Of a DNA stretch of 64,000 nucleotides, positions 44,603-55,568 are shown piece after piece. A model generated the notes under the pieces. It did not search any database. It saw only the letters and a program-made list of their open reading frames with translations, and was not told where the DNA came from. Both the position numbers and the translations under genes were made by a program. The number at the start of each line of letters is the position of its first letter. The stretch's first letter is position 1. Origin of the DNA: Coptis chinensis (lineage: Eukaryota; Streptophyta; Magnoliopsida; Ranunculales; Ranunculaceae); the NCBI GenBank assembly GCA_015680905.1, contig CM027380.1, positions 34,340,001 to 34,404,000 on the forward strand. The letters are read 5' to 3'.

Positions 44603-46004
44603 TTATTGGAGATTGAGCTGAGACTGTGCAAGAAGCTCTAAAACACTTTCAAACTTCTGATTTTTCTGTGAAAGCAAAGTAATAGCATTCTCCAGGTTGG
44701 CAGGTGTGGCATAATTTCTCCTAAGATCAGGCACTAACTCTCCACTTATATTAGAATTCTGCTGAGAGTATAATTGTTGTTGAGGAACCAACTGTGAAGC
44801 TTGACTTGTTTGTGGAATATAACTTTGATCTTGAGAACCTGGGGGTCCAGCGTTCTGTCTCCAATAATTACCTTGAAAGTTATTACCACCTTGGTTGGGC
44901 CTCTAAAATGAGTTCACATTGTACTCTCCAACTGATGCATGTTGATAGTAACCAGGACATTCTAGAGTTGCATGAGAAGTGTCCGAACAGACTTCGCAGT
45001 ATTGGCTAGCTTGCATGACTGGGAGAGATTTAGCTTGAGACTTGTTGAACTTAGAGGGATTCATAGAGAACTGATTAAATTTCTTACTCAGAGTTTCAAT
45101 GCTGGTGGCCAGGCTGGCCAATGTAGACTTCAGTTCTTGATCTGCTTGTTCATGTGCTTGGTAGCCAAATTGCTTTGGCTCCCCCTCCATGCTAGCGACA
45201 TCCTCGTTTCTAGTAGTCCATTGTTGTGTTTCTTCAGCTAAATTCTCGAGAAAGTTATAAGCTTCCTCTCCATCCATTGATGTAAATTTGCCTTTGTGCA
45301 TTGGAATCGTATCATCCGCTTGTTCATCATCGAGAGTCCTCGATAGAAAAATGAGCGTGTGCTCTTGTCATATCCATGATGTGGACATGAGACTAGCAGA
45401 TTATTGAATTTCTCCCGGCTTTGATGATATTCTTGATCCACCTTCCCTTTGAAATTAGCGATGGTTTTGCTGCGATGGCATCTGTACGGGGTGGGTAGAA
45501 CTTGTTCATAAACTTTGTTCTCAACTTCTCCCAGTTGTCTATTGAATTGATCGGCTATGCAGTTAACCATTCGGATGCTTTACCTTCAAGTGAGAGTGGG
45601 AACATAATGATTTTGATACTCTCATCCCTAATATTCTGGTTCTTGAAAGTTCTGAGGACTGATAGAAATTTGTTCATGTGAACATAAGGCTGAACATTGT
45701 CTAAACCGTTGAACTTTAGAAGCATAGAGATTACTGATGCTCTAAGCTCAAACTGGTTAGCTTCTATTTCTGGAAAAACAATACTGCTGGGTGGGTCTCC
45801 AATGATTGGTGAATAGAAATCGCTCAACTTCTTCCTCTGTTGTGCTTGCATGGGTGGGATAGCTTCAGAATTATTTGGATTCATAACACCTCCATCATTG
45901 CTTGCGGCCATTGTTTCAATCTCATCTAGTATTCTTCTAAGTCGGTTGTTAAACCTTGTCCACTGTTGTGTTCTTACCGGACGATGATATGGACGACGGG
46001 GCAT
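44603..46004 (-). pseudogene. M Gag
   Basis: It starts at ATG 46004 (MPRRPYHRPVRTQQW). The first frame (to 45555) contains 'KLSDFYSPIIGDPPSSIVFP' and 'SIKIIMFPLSLEGKASEWLT', ending in a stop. 45570-45238 continues with 'QEYHQSREKFNNLLVSCPHH'. 45301-44903 has 'MDGEEAYNFLENLAEETQQW' and the CCHC knuckle CEVCSDTSHATLEC. 44791-44603 is Gln/Asn-rich. The order matches Athila Gag, but the sequence is clearly diverged from the E and F families. Two frameshifts and a stop at 44903 break it. Confidence 0.8.
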
Positions 46005-46517
46005 ATACTAGAAAATGCTATGCAAAAATGACGAAAAACTATCCTACTATGCTTGAATGCAATTAAACTAATATTCAACTATGCAAAACTACTTTCCTTC
46101 AACTGGGTTGGGCTTTGCAGCTAGTATCTCGCCCGTTGTCTAAAGCTGTCTCTTCTAGGGTTATGGTGAATCACTTAGATTGCTTAAGTACCACGTCCCA
46201 CAGACGATAGTCTGTTTGTCAAGTTCAGACAAGAAACACTAGAGTTTGATTTTTCGCTGTGTTGGCTTACAACTTCAATTGTTGAAAAGATCCTAAATGC
46301 AATTATACTAGAAAGTAATAAAACTAAACTAATTATGATGCAACTAAACTAAGAATGAAATAAAAAGAATGAAGATTCGACTAACCTAGATGGTAGATCT
46401 TGTCTTCGAGATGTCCTTCAAGCATCTCTCTTTCTCAAAAGGATGGATGATGCGGCTAAAATTACCTTAAGATCCAAACTTCTAATCTTGAAAGAAAATG
46501 TTAAACATAAACAACTT
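46005..46517 (-). other. M 5' leader
   Basis: A short leader of about 510 bases between the primer site and the gag ATG. No CpG repeat array and no gene. Confidence 0.6.
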
Positions 46518-46535
46518 AAAACGGCAGCGGCGCCA
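46518..46535 (-). other. M primer binding site (tRNA-Asp type)
   Basis: The minus strand reads TGGCGCCGCTGCCGTTTT, two bases after the LTR end. It matches the tRNA-Asp complement at 12 of the first 13 positions. Confidence 0.85.
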
Positions 46536-46537
46536 TT

Positions 46538-48211
46538 TGACAAGTTTCTTTTGTGTGTGAGATGTGGTATATGGATGATGTAGATAGATGATGGTCGTTG
46601 AACAAAAAGAAGCGTATCAAAACCTAATTATCCCTCAATAAGTAAAGGATGAGTAGGGTATCGTTCCACTTTTAAGTGTATGTTTATATGAAGGAGGACG
46701 AGGATTTGGAAAGGGGTTTGAGGGATTAAAACTATAATTGTAGAGATTTTAGATTCTAATGCTAAACTAAACTAAACTAACTAAACTTATACTAAAGCTA
46801 AGAATTGGAAATAGGGAGAAGAATATGAGAGAGATAGATTCAAGAGATTCAAATCCACCAATGCTTTTGATTCAATGACTTTTGCTTCATGTTGTTCTCC
46901 AAGTAGACTACAATCAGAGCAAATCGGCGAGTGCCGATGCCTTTTGGGTGAAACATCGTTAAACAATTAACTCTACTTAAGGTTGTTCCTATGTTCATGT
47001 TACTAGTATCTTCTTTTCCTTTTATGTGAGCTTGGGCAGCTATTCAATGAATCACCATCTAAAAGGCAAACACAAGGAATACTTTCCTTACTCTAAAACA
47101 CTACACAATTAGAAGAAAAGTAGAGAATAATAGTATAATATTCAATTACAATAAATAAAACTCTATTCTAGCATTATATTCAATTGCAATAAATAAAAGC
47201 ATGTTACTAGCAAATATTCAATTGCAATAAATAAAACCCTAAACTAGCATGATATTCAATTGTAATAAATAAAAACCTTAATCTATACTTCCATACCCTA
47301 GTGTGGGCAATGGAACTAATAACTAAAAACATAAAGAACTAACCTGATTGAAGAACATCATGAACCAGAAGAATCATTAAACCTTAAGCACTGGCTTCAT
47401 CTCCTCCCTTGAAGGAGAAGATTAGCCTTCCATATAGAAGGAAGAACACGAAGAACGAGAAGAAGAAGAGTCGAAGAACATAAGACTAAAAAGACTAATT
47501 TATTAAGACTCAGCTAGTTAAAACTGATATATTATTATTAATCTCTCTCTGCCTCAAGTTCTGCGGACAAGAATATAAGTGAATTGGCCTATTACATAAG
47601 GCACTTAGGTCCTCTATTTATAGGGGTTATAATGAGCTCTAGAAGCATTCCAAACCGTCATTTGTTTCCTAATACAAATAAACTTCTTTCAGAGTCCAAC
47701 TTCATCTCCAAAATTGAGAAGGAATTGACTACAGTGTCGATTCATGCATCTGGACGCACTATTTATGCATTCCAGACTTAATCAATGCGTCTGGACACTC
47801 GATCTATGCGTCCCAAATGCATGGGTCGCGTCTGGACGCACGATAGTCACGTCTCAAACGCGAGACTCTATTTTTCCACCTTTGGTCTATTTTTCTTTCC
47901 TCTTTTGCGGGTTTTAGTCCAAGCAACGAATCCTTTGGTCTTGGGCTTCCAAATAGGCTTTAAAATAGGTCCAAGTCACATCTTTAGTAGCTTCAATTCC
48001 TTAGCTTTTTCCATGATTGTCCACGGGCTTCCCATGTGATCCTTAATGCTCCGAATTGCTCCATTTTATCCCTTTTTCTCTAATATTCCACAAAACTCAC
48101 TTTTTCTCCTGTAGAATCATAAAACATAACTTACAAACACTATTAGTCCACTAAGATGGCTAAACAAGAGGCATAATCGATGGTTAAATTGCACTTTTTG
48201 AGCACTTATCA
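46538..48211 (-). repeat. M 5' LTR
   Basis: It is 1674 bases with TG...CA ends, near-identical to the left copy. It contains a cluster of GCGTCTGGACGCAC-type words (about 47740-47865) that is partly scrambled in the left LTR. Confidence 0.93.
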
Positions 48212-48216
48212 TTTCT

Positions 48217-49067
48217 CTATGGTGTGAATTATGTCTTTATTGTTTTATTGTTTTTCTTATATTAAATCTTCTTCATAAAAAAAATATATATCAAATCCAT
48301 AAAAATAGTAATTTAGGAAGTCTCGGGAATCTGACTTTAAAAGACCCACGTTTAAAACAAATTTTCAAACTTCCTTGCCAAAAATTTCTTTAGGGGTGGG
48401 GTGTTCATTTTCCGTCCTTGATTGCTCAACTTTCCATTTGTATTGCTTAGGCCGTTTTATCGTATTTCATTTCAGGTTGACATTATCTATGAATTTAGAT
48501 TTTATTCGTTTGCATAATTTACATCACGCACGTATTTTGAGGCATTTTCTATCTTCTTATATGTCACCCACGGTTGGAATAGAGTGTTTTATGGATCATT
48601 TGATTGGAAATTCTCTCCTGATCATTTCCATATCTCATTCGCAAAAATCAGACCGATAACGAAACGGCAATTTTAGTTTAAAGTTGCGCGAAAAATCGAC
48701 AATTTCCTAAAAATCGAATTGGGCTTGGGCCCAACCTCTCACACACGTGCGAGACACGCACGTCTCCATCTTCCAAACCAAAACAGTCACGAGTTAAGCT
48801 TCATTTCCGCCATTACCAAGCTTTTAAACCCTAACTAAAAAAAAAAATCTAACTACACCCACGCCCGGGGTGCAATCCCAACCCAAATCTTCTCCAAACC
48901 ATCTCCCACACCATTTCAAATATTTCCCACCACCGAAAACATCCAAAAATCCAAAAAAATAGAACTGCCATCGCCACCACCGCGCCTCCTCCTATTATTT
49001 TTAGTGAGTTTGTTTCAAAACTCGTCTCCCTATCTTATTCAAACCCACAAATCCTATCAAAACTCCA
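48217..49067 (+). other. E1 segment right of M: G-rich tract, small ORF, promoter-like block, ORF2 leader
   Basis: It resumes at CTATGGTGTGAATTATG exactly as E2 at 58419. It contains GTCTCGGGAATCTGACTTTA (48329-48348) and TTCTTTAGGGGTGGGG (48386-48401). The small conserved ORF lies at 48375-48659. Then come TGGGCTTGGGCCCA (48720-48733), CACGTG (48744-48749) and AAACCCTA (48826-48833). The ORF2 leader includes TATTATTTTTAG (48990-49001), an acceptor-like site also present in E2. Confidence 0.65.
48375..48659 (+). CDS. Small conserved ORF between pol and ORF2 (E1 copy)
   Basis: A 94-codon frame. The last 57 codons from 'MNLDFIRLHNLHHAR' to 'IISISHSQKSDR' and the stop are shared with E0 and E2 without indels. 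The N-terminal 35 codons overlap the G-rich tract and are less conserved, so a start at about 48489 is possible. No known domain is seen. Confidence 0.35.
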   Translation: MPKISLGVGCSFSVLDCSTFHLYCLGRFIVFHFRLTLSMNLDFIRLHNLHHARILRHFLSSYMSPTVGIECFMDHLIGNSLLIISISHSQKSDR

Positions 49068-50238
49068 ATGGCTCTAAGACGAAGAATGTTGCCGGAACAA
49101 GCTTTTACTGCCGCCCACTTTATGCCGTTTTTTCATGATGAGATGATTAGGAGGAATTAGAATAGGTTTTGGTACTCAACAGATGACTTCTACCACTCCG
49201 ATTTGGTCGAACAATTCTATAAGAAGAGAGAGTTGGAGGGTCAGAAAATTTTCATGAAGGTGGCTGGGACTAGGAGAGAATTATCGAGAGAGAAGTTGGG
49301 TAAGATTTTAGGCATTACGCCTGAACGCCACCTCGAAGCCACCTTGCAGGAATCGATTATCTTGAAGTTCTGCATTGATGAAAAGACTTGTCATGGAGGG
49401 TCAATACAATCCGAATTCTCATTATGCTCGACAGTCATCTCTGTGAACCAACCAACTGGTTGTAGCTCAGTGGATTGGTAAGAACGTCATTGGAAAGGAG
49501 AAAGTGAGCGACATCGGTTTGACATGTCTGCACGTTCTCTGGATATTGCAAGAGAAGAAGGATGAATTATGTATCCTCGAGTTTTTGATAAATATGATTA
49601 GAGGAGTTGAGAAGAGTATTGCACCATTTCCTGCTTTAATTACGAAGCTAATGTTGTCTTGGGGGGGGGGGACCAATAACTGAGTGGACTATGTTGAAAT
49701 TGCATTCAAATGAAATTATTTATACGGAGTGTATCCAAAAGACTTAGAAGTTGCCGGAGGATAGGGTGGTTGATTCGGATGAGGAAATGGAGGATATGAC
49801 ATGTTTGGATGAAGATGCCTTAGAGAGGTGTACTTCTGATTTAGAACGCATGCAATGTTGCATACTGGCGTGCGTTGCGTTTATGGTATTTGTGAAGATG
49901 TACGGGATAGGCAGATTATAATTCGCAATAAACCAAAGAACCTTTAGACGAGTTTTGATATGCTCGAAAAGGGTCAGGAGAATCTCTTGTGTAACATGGA
50001 GACACTCCTTTAGCGTCACGATGCGCATTATACAGAGATGAAGGTAGAGATGAAAGCAGCAATGGAAGCACAATGCCTATTCCAAGTAGAGATTCTACGA
50101 CGCATGCCACCCCTGGGGGGTTCTGTTTTAGATGAGTCTGAGAGGCATGAGCGTCGTCGTCAAAGGACAGATGGCTCGGTGCGATCTTCATCCCAGGCCC
50201 AATCTCCATCTCAGGGTCCATCTTCATCACGTGGCTAG
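49068..50238 (+). pseudogene. E1 ORF2 (PF20167-like), broken
   Basis: The ATG at 49068 (MALRRRMLPEQAFTAAHFMP) aligns with E2 ORF2. A TAG interrupts at 'MIRRN*NRFW', where E2 has Asp-Trp. The frame 49203-49481 ('QKIFMKVAGTRRELSREKLG') continues, then frameshifts near 49400 and 49470. A nine-G run (49661-49670) and a TAG for Trp near 49744 add lesions. The C-terminus 50038-50238 keeps 'ESERHERRRQRTDGS'. Several stops look like G-to-A changes at Trp codons. Confidence 0.85.
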
Positions 50239-50959
50239 GTGTTTCGAAAAATTTGTTATTTTGATGTTATTTAGTTGTTTTTATTGTTTTTATTAGTTCG
50301 GATGTTAATTTTTGAATTCCGTAGTTAAATTTGAATTTGGTAGTTAAATGTTGTTTGAATTTCATTTTTAATATAATGTGGTTCTTTTCAAATTTTACGT
50401 TGTTTTTATTGTTAATCCCACCTTCCCGAATTGTTTGGGGGTGGTATTACTTATTCTAATATGATTTTTATATGATCCTCATTTTAGAAGTTGTTTTGGA
50501 GTGATGGTTTAGAATATTGCCGATATTGGCATGGCTATGAGTAAATATAGGATGAAATCTCAATAAGTTAGACAGTTACTACCCTAAATTCAACCTAAAA
50601 GTTATTAAGTTTGTTTTAGAATCAAGAATATAGGTTGTTTCCATTTTCGGTTTTGGAAATTTTTGTTTCCGACAAAATTGCCTTAAAACGTTTTGGCAAC
50701 TTCCCGATTCGTTTTGGAAACTAAAAACCTATATAAACTTCATTCATTCTCCACACACAACTCACATCTCTCACTTTCATCTCTCACCTTCACTCCCAAG
50801 TTTTCCTTCTCACTTCAGCATTTCAACACCTCGGAGCGCACCTCAACACCTCGGAGTGCACCTGCGCCTCAGTGGAGCGCCACCTGTGCCCTAAACACTG
50901 TCAGTCCAAATTCACCTGAGCGCGACCCGTGCCCTACCCAGGCCTAGGTTGAGCGCGAC
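50239..50959 (+). other. E1 3' flank of ORF2 with GAGCGC repeats
   Basis: It contains the junction motif 'CCCGAATTGTTTGGGGGTGG' (50424-50443), a stretch matching the E2 region 60640-61000, and the beginning of a CpG-rich repeat array (about 50830-50959) that is cut by the E2 LTR. The 50693-50947 frame is not a recognised gene. Confidence 0.6.
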
Positions 50960-51952
50960 TGATAAGAGCCCAAAACTGTAGTTTTAATCCCTTAATAATA
51001 CTACTTTTTGACTAATTATGCGAGTAATAAATAAGAGTTAATGCTAATTACATGTTTTTATGTATTTCAGGCATGGAACTCAATTATGTGTAGAAATGTG
51101 CCACTTTGGTGTAGAAATGTGCCACTCAATTAACTCAATTATGCTAATATGTTCTTCATTCATTAGATAAATAAAATAGTAGTTCTTGTTAATTTCGATT
51201 TTGTCATTTAAATTTGTTTAGATCTAATTTCAATTATTGTTTGTTATTCATTTCCTAGTTATTAATTTGGATTTCAATTCTTGAGTAGTTAAATTAGTAA
51301 AGTTCAAATCTTTATATTATGTCTAGTTTTAATTCAATTGGAAATGATAGTTTGATGAATCAAGGCTAAACCTCCATTAGAGGTGGTGAAGCCTTGATGA
51401 AAACTTGATTGTGTAGCGTAGAATCATTGTAAGAGTCTATTCCACTCTATAAAGAAGTTGATTCGCCATGAGAATGGGTGGACTTCCTCATATGCTAGTT
51501 ATGAATTGGTAGAAATGTCATGTATAATTAAGGATTAGTACGACCACTTCTTACCGTGAGAACGTAAGAATTGGATTACAACCACTATGCTAGTTTCTTA
51601 AGTTGGATTCGAGGTGGATTCAATTCCCCCCTAATTCTTATTCTAGATTCAAACCTTAGTATTCTATAGCATTTCGTAGTCGAGTTATTCATATCTTGTT
51701 AGTTAAATTTGCATCGTAGTATAATTCGTAATTCTCTCATTGACTTTGGTAGGATTGATAGTCGTAGGAAACTTGAATGCTAAAGAACTAGGAGTGGAGC
51801 GAATCTTCTATTCCATCTCTACTTCAATAGATTCGAGATTAGAAAACAAATATTTTTGATAAGTCTAGTATAAGTAGAAGTTTGTAGTTTTACTTTCGTT
51901 TAGAGTTTCATCACTTTATTCATTAGTAAAACTATTTTTTTTACGTATATCA
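50960..51952 (+). repeat. E2 5' LTR, internally deleted
   Basis: It is 993 bases against 1611 in E1. It starts TGATAAGAGCCCAAAACT and ends TATATCA. After 'GTGCCACTTTGG' it lacks about 550 bases present in E3 (about 11190-11735). In their place is a short duplication of 'TGTAGAAATGTGCCACT' (51090-51128). Confidence 0.88.
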
Positions 51953-51954
51953 AA

Positions 51955-51972
51955 TGGCGCTGCTGCCATCTT
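51955..51972 (+). other. E2 primer binding site
   Basis: TGGCGCTGCTGCCATCTT two bases after the LTR end, identical to E1. Confidence 0.75.
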
Positions 51973-52608
51973 AGTTGCCTTTAGCATTGTTTTCTTTAGA
52001 ATTGTTAATTTTCCAAAGTCCCATAACCCACCCACCCTTGTTCGATTCTCACCTGTGGTTTAATGTTTTTTTTGAAATTTTCCTCAAAAATTACTCGGCG
52101 CGACTCCCCATACTAGGCAAGCCAAATTGGAGCGCACCCTGTGCCCAAACCCCTGGAATTCCATCTTTTGGCAGAGCGCGACCTGCGCCCTGCCAAGGCA
52201 AAACACGAGCGCACCCCGCGCCCACAAGCATGGAATTCCACTTTTTGCCTGAGCGCGACCTGCGCCCTACCAAGGCTAACTTGGAGCGCGACCTGCGCCC
52301 CCACACTGGAACTCTAGCTTGACTCGAAGCGACTGCGCCTTGACCCTAGGCCTATTCTCGTAGCGACCGCCCTCTGCTGAAACTGCCCGATTTCCACAAG
52401 TTTGATTCAAACTTCCATTTCTTCAAGATTTTCATTGTTCTAACTATACACTGAGCACGCGTAAAAAGACGTTATTCGTAAGCAAAGCAAGGAGGCTTTC
52501 AGGTACTCTTTTCTTCCACACCTCGCATCTTCTATTAGAGGTTCATACTAGCATATTAGGATTGTTTGGAGTGTTGTTGTGTTTCATTAAGATTGGTCTT
52601 AGCCTTGC
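51973..52608 (+). other. E2 5' leader with GAGCGCGACC repeats
   Basis: CpG-rich direct repeats (52096-52370) of the form GAGCGCGACCTGCGCCCTRC + CAAGGC, alternating with 'TGGAATTCCA' palindromes. The same array type recurs in the element's 3' part (61068-61270). No gene. Confidence 0.8.
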
Positions 52609-54069
52609 ATGAGATTAAGGTCAGGCCGAAGAAAAACGCCTAACGTAATTAACCGACAACGGCAACAAACACGTCTTTCTAGTATACCATCGACTACACC
52701 TCTAACTAATATACCACACACACTACACCTAAAATAATAGCTGAAGAAAGAGAGTCTCCTCTCTCAGACTTTTACCAAGCCTTGAACGATAGCCTTAAAT
52801 CTTGCATCGTTCTATCAGACCCAGTGGGGGATTTCCAAATCCCCCCAAATATATTTAATTTGTTACCCGTTTTTCATGGGTTAGACCATGAAAAACCTTA
52901 TCAGCACATGCGTAGGATTGACCAAGTCCTTACTACATTCCACCATCCTACAGTAGGTGCTGAACAAATTAAATTGAGGGTATTTCCCTTCACCTTAGCC
53001 AATAAGGCGGCGTCTTGGTTAACTTCCCAAGCACCTAATTCTGTGGACTCGTGGGCTAAACTTGTTCAACTATTCATGGAACATTTTTACCCACCACTGA
53101 AGACCGATGAAATGCTTTCCAAGATTCATTTCTTTCGACAAAATCCTCATGCATCATTTTCAGAGGCTTGGAATCGTTTCACCGATCTACTTATAAAGTG
53201 TCCACATCATAACTTCGCAAAAGACACGTTAGTTTGTGCCTTTTTCAAGGGACTTCTACACCACCATAAAGAAGTCCTTGACATAATGAATGGGGGTAGT
53301 TTCTTAAGTAAAGGAGCGAGGAGGCTTATAAATTTTAGAAGATCAAACTAAGCGTAATAATAACGGGGGTAGTGATGATATCTCCCGTTCCGCTAGTTCT
53401 TCTACAACAGTTAAAGCCCCCGGTATGTTTGAGATGAAACCCGATCCGAAACTGAAAAATTTAATCGAATCTCTAACTAAAAAGGTAGAGGCTATTTCTG
53501 TTCAACAAACGCCAATCCGCGTCATGAATGTCAACACTAATCAATGTAATTTCTATTTGAGTCCAGAGCATCCTGACTCCTATTGTCCTCTCGCCTATGA
53601 ACAACAACAGTCACAACAAGATAATGTTTGCTCGATTAATAGTTTTCCTATTCCTAACGCCCCTTGGAGACAACATCCCAACTTCAGTTGGAGAAATAAT
53701 CAACAAGTAACACCTCCAGGGTTTATTAATCAAAATATTAGGCAAGCAAACAATTATAACCAAGCTCCACCACGACAAGGACAAGGTCAGGGTAATTATA
53801 ATAATTATAACAACCAAGCGCAACCACGACAAGGTCACGCACAAGGTCAGGGTAATTATAATAATTATAACAATAATAATTATAATGCTAATAGAGGTAT
53901 CATTCCGGTAAATAATAACTATCAAAATCCACCCATTAATAATCAACATGCCATAGTTCCTGTCACACAACCTATAGCTAACACTCTTCCACAACCGGAT
54001 CATTTCGATACCTTTATGCAATCTCAAAACAGATTTTATAAGTCATCCAACTTTCCGTACAGCAGTTAG
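52609..54069 (+). pseudogene. E2 Gag
   Basis: It starts at ATG 52609 (MRLRSG context). After an early frameshift the open frame 52782-53351 holds the capsid: 'LLPVFHGLDHEKPYQHMRRI', 'WAKLVQLFMEHFYPPLKTDE' and 'FFKGLLHHHKEVLDIMNGGS'. A one-base shift near 53315 leads to 53425-54069 with the zinc knuckle CNFYLSPEHPDSYC (second Cys changed to Tyr). A long Asn/Gln/Tyr-rich region follows ('QGNYNNYNNQ' repeated). The Cys change alone should impair RNA binding. Confidence 0.87.
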
Positions 54070-55568
54070 CTCAAGAGAAAGTATATGTGTTTCCAGGATA
54101 AGCGATAACTAATCCTAAAACAATAAACATAGCCTTTGAGGTAAATAATACTAGTACGAAAAATGAAAATGTAGGTGAGCTAAATGCCATCTCCACTCTC
54201 CGTTCTGGGAGAGTGGTTGATAACAAAGTAACTATGCCTATAGTTACCCCACCAGTTGTCCCTACACCGGAGATTGTACTAGATACTGTAATTGAAACTG
54301 AAGAGCCTACCCCTGTAGAGGTACCAGTTAAACCACAACCTAAGAAACAGAAAGCAAAGATTAGACATTCAGTTGATCCATACGCTAAATATAGAGAGAA
54401 ACCACTGTTTCCCCATAAATTAGCTATGTTAAATAGGGATACAAACTTCGACAAGGTTAGAGAAGTTTTTAAAAATCTAATGATAAACTTACCTTTTCTG
54501 GACTCAATTAAAAAATTACCTCACCATGCTAAGTTTCTCAAAGAGTTGTGCACTAAAAGGCGTACGACAAATATTCTTAAAGACGCCTTTTTAACTTAAC
54601 AATTTCCAACTTTAACGGAGCACAATAGAATCATTAAGTACAAGGACCCTGGTCGTCCTACTGTACAATGCACCTTAGGAGATTCCCACACGACGACCGC
54701 TTTACTAGACCTGGGGGCGAGTGTTAACTTACTCCCGTGTTATCTATACAAACAAATAGGTCTACAAGAGATGCAACCTACTAAAATGATGTTGCAATTA
54801 GCGGATCGATCAATTAAGTACCCTAAGGGTGTGGTTGAAAATGTGCTTGTTAAGGTCCAGGATTTCTACTATCCTGCTGATTTTGTTATCCTTGATACAG
54901 AAGTCACTAACGACTCTGTTCCGATCATTTTAGGGCGTCCCTTCTTGGCGACTGCCAACGCGCTTATAAACTGCCGTGATGGGTCGATGTCCTTGTCTTT
55001 TGGCCATCTTTCGGTTGAGGTAAATGTTTTTAAACTGATGAAACAGTTACCAATTTCATCTATAGATGCAGAGGTTAGCATGATCGAGATCTTAGCTCAA
55101 GATTACTTTAATAACACGTTTCCAGAAAACCATATATATAAATTCCTTTCTTTTGGAAGTTCAGATTTTGTCGATGACTCCTACATAGAGGAAGTCAACA
55201 CCATCTTCGAGTCTACACAAATCGTAGACCCTTCGGTTGCTCCATATACAGAGTTTGAAGATCTGCTGCCTAAGCAAGTATTCATTACTCAAGATGAGGA
55301 CCCTCCAGAAGCATTTATCGATATTCTTCCCACCCCGGTGCTTAAACCTCTTCCTCCTGAGTTAAAGTATATTCAACTTGATCCGGATGGTAGTCATCCG
55401 GTAATTATATCTTCTCTGTTATCTAAGAAGGAAGAGACACGGTTGATCAGGGTAATTAGGGAACATCGTTCTGCGATTGGTTGGTCCCTAGCCGATATTA
55501 AGGGAATTGACCCTAATGTGTGCACTCATCGTATCCATTTAGAGGATAACGCAAAGACTTCCCGCTAA
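54070..55568 (+). pseudogene. E2 protease and linker
   Basis: The frame 54213-54599 holds the Pro/Glu-rich spacer and 'NFDKVREVFKNLMINLPFLD'. A TAA (54597-54599) interrupts, and the active site 'ALLDLGASVNLLPCYLYKQI' follows around 54700-54760. The open frame 54771-55568 has '[20 protein letters not shown]', 'VPIILGRPFLATANALINCR' and the linker to RT ('LKYIQLDPDGSHPVIISSLL', 'HRSAIGWSLADIKGIDPNVC'). It ends in TAA 55566-55568, at the same codon as in E0. Confidence 0.87.

Larger units (their letters stand above)
39140..48211 (-). mobile_element. M: 9.1 kb non-autonomous Athila-like element without pol, nested in E1
   Basis: The ends are TGACAAG (39140) and CTTATCA (48211) with a TTTCT duplication (39135-39139 and 48212-48216). 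The LTRs are 39140-40809 and 46538-48211. The minus-strand order is primer site, gag with zinc knuckle, protease, an ORF with coiled coil and a second zinc knuckle of copia style, then about 2 kb of 3' UTR with the structured block. Nothing resembling RT, RNase H or integrase lies between 40810 and 43200. The sense LTR start TGATAAGTGCTCAAAAAGTG is close to those of E and F. Confidence 0.92.
33426..50959 (+). mobile_element. E1: Athila-like element without pol, interrupted by M and bounded by E2
   Basis: 5' LTR 33426-35036, primer site 35039, leader with CpG repeats, gag, protease, then an unrecognised segment (38194-38950) where RT, RNase H and integrase should be, then the post-pol block. 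Element M is inserted at 39140-48211 with TTTCT duplication. E1 resumes at 48217 with the small ORF, promoter-like block and a broken ORF2, and stops at 50959 where the LTR of E2 begins. The remaining 3' part is probably beyond E2, outside the window. Confidence 0.85.
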
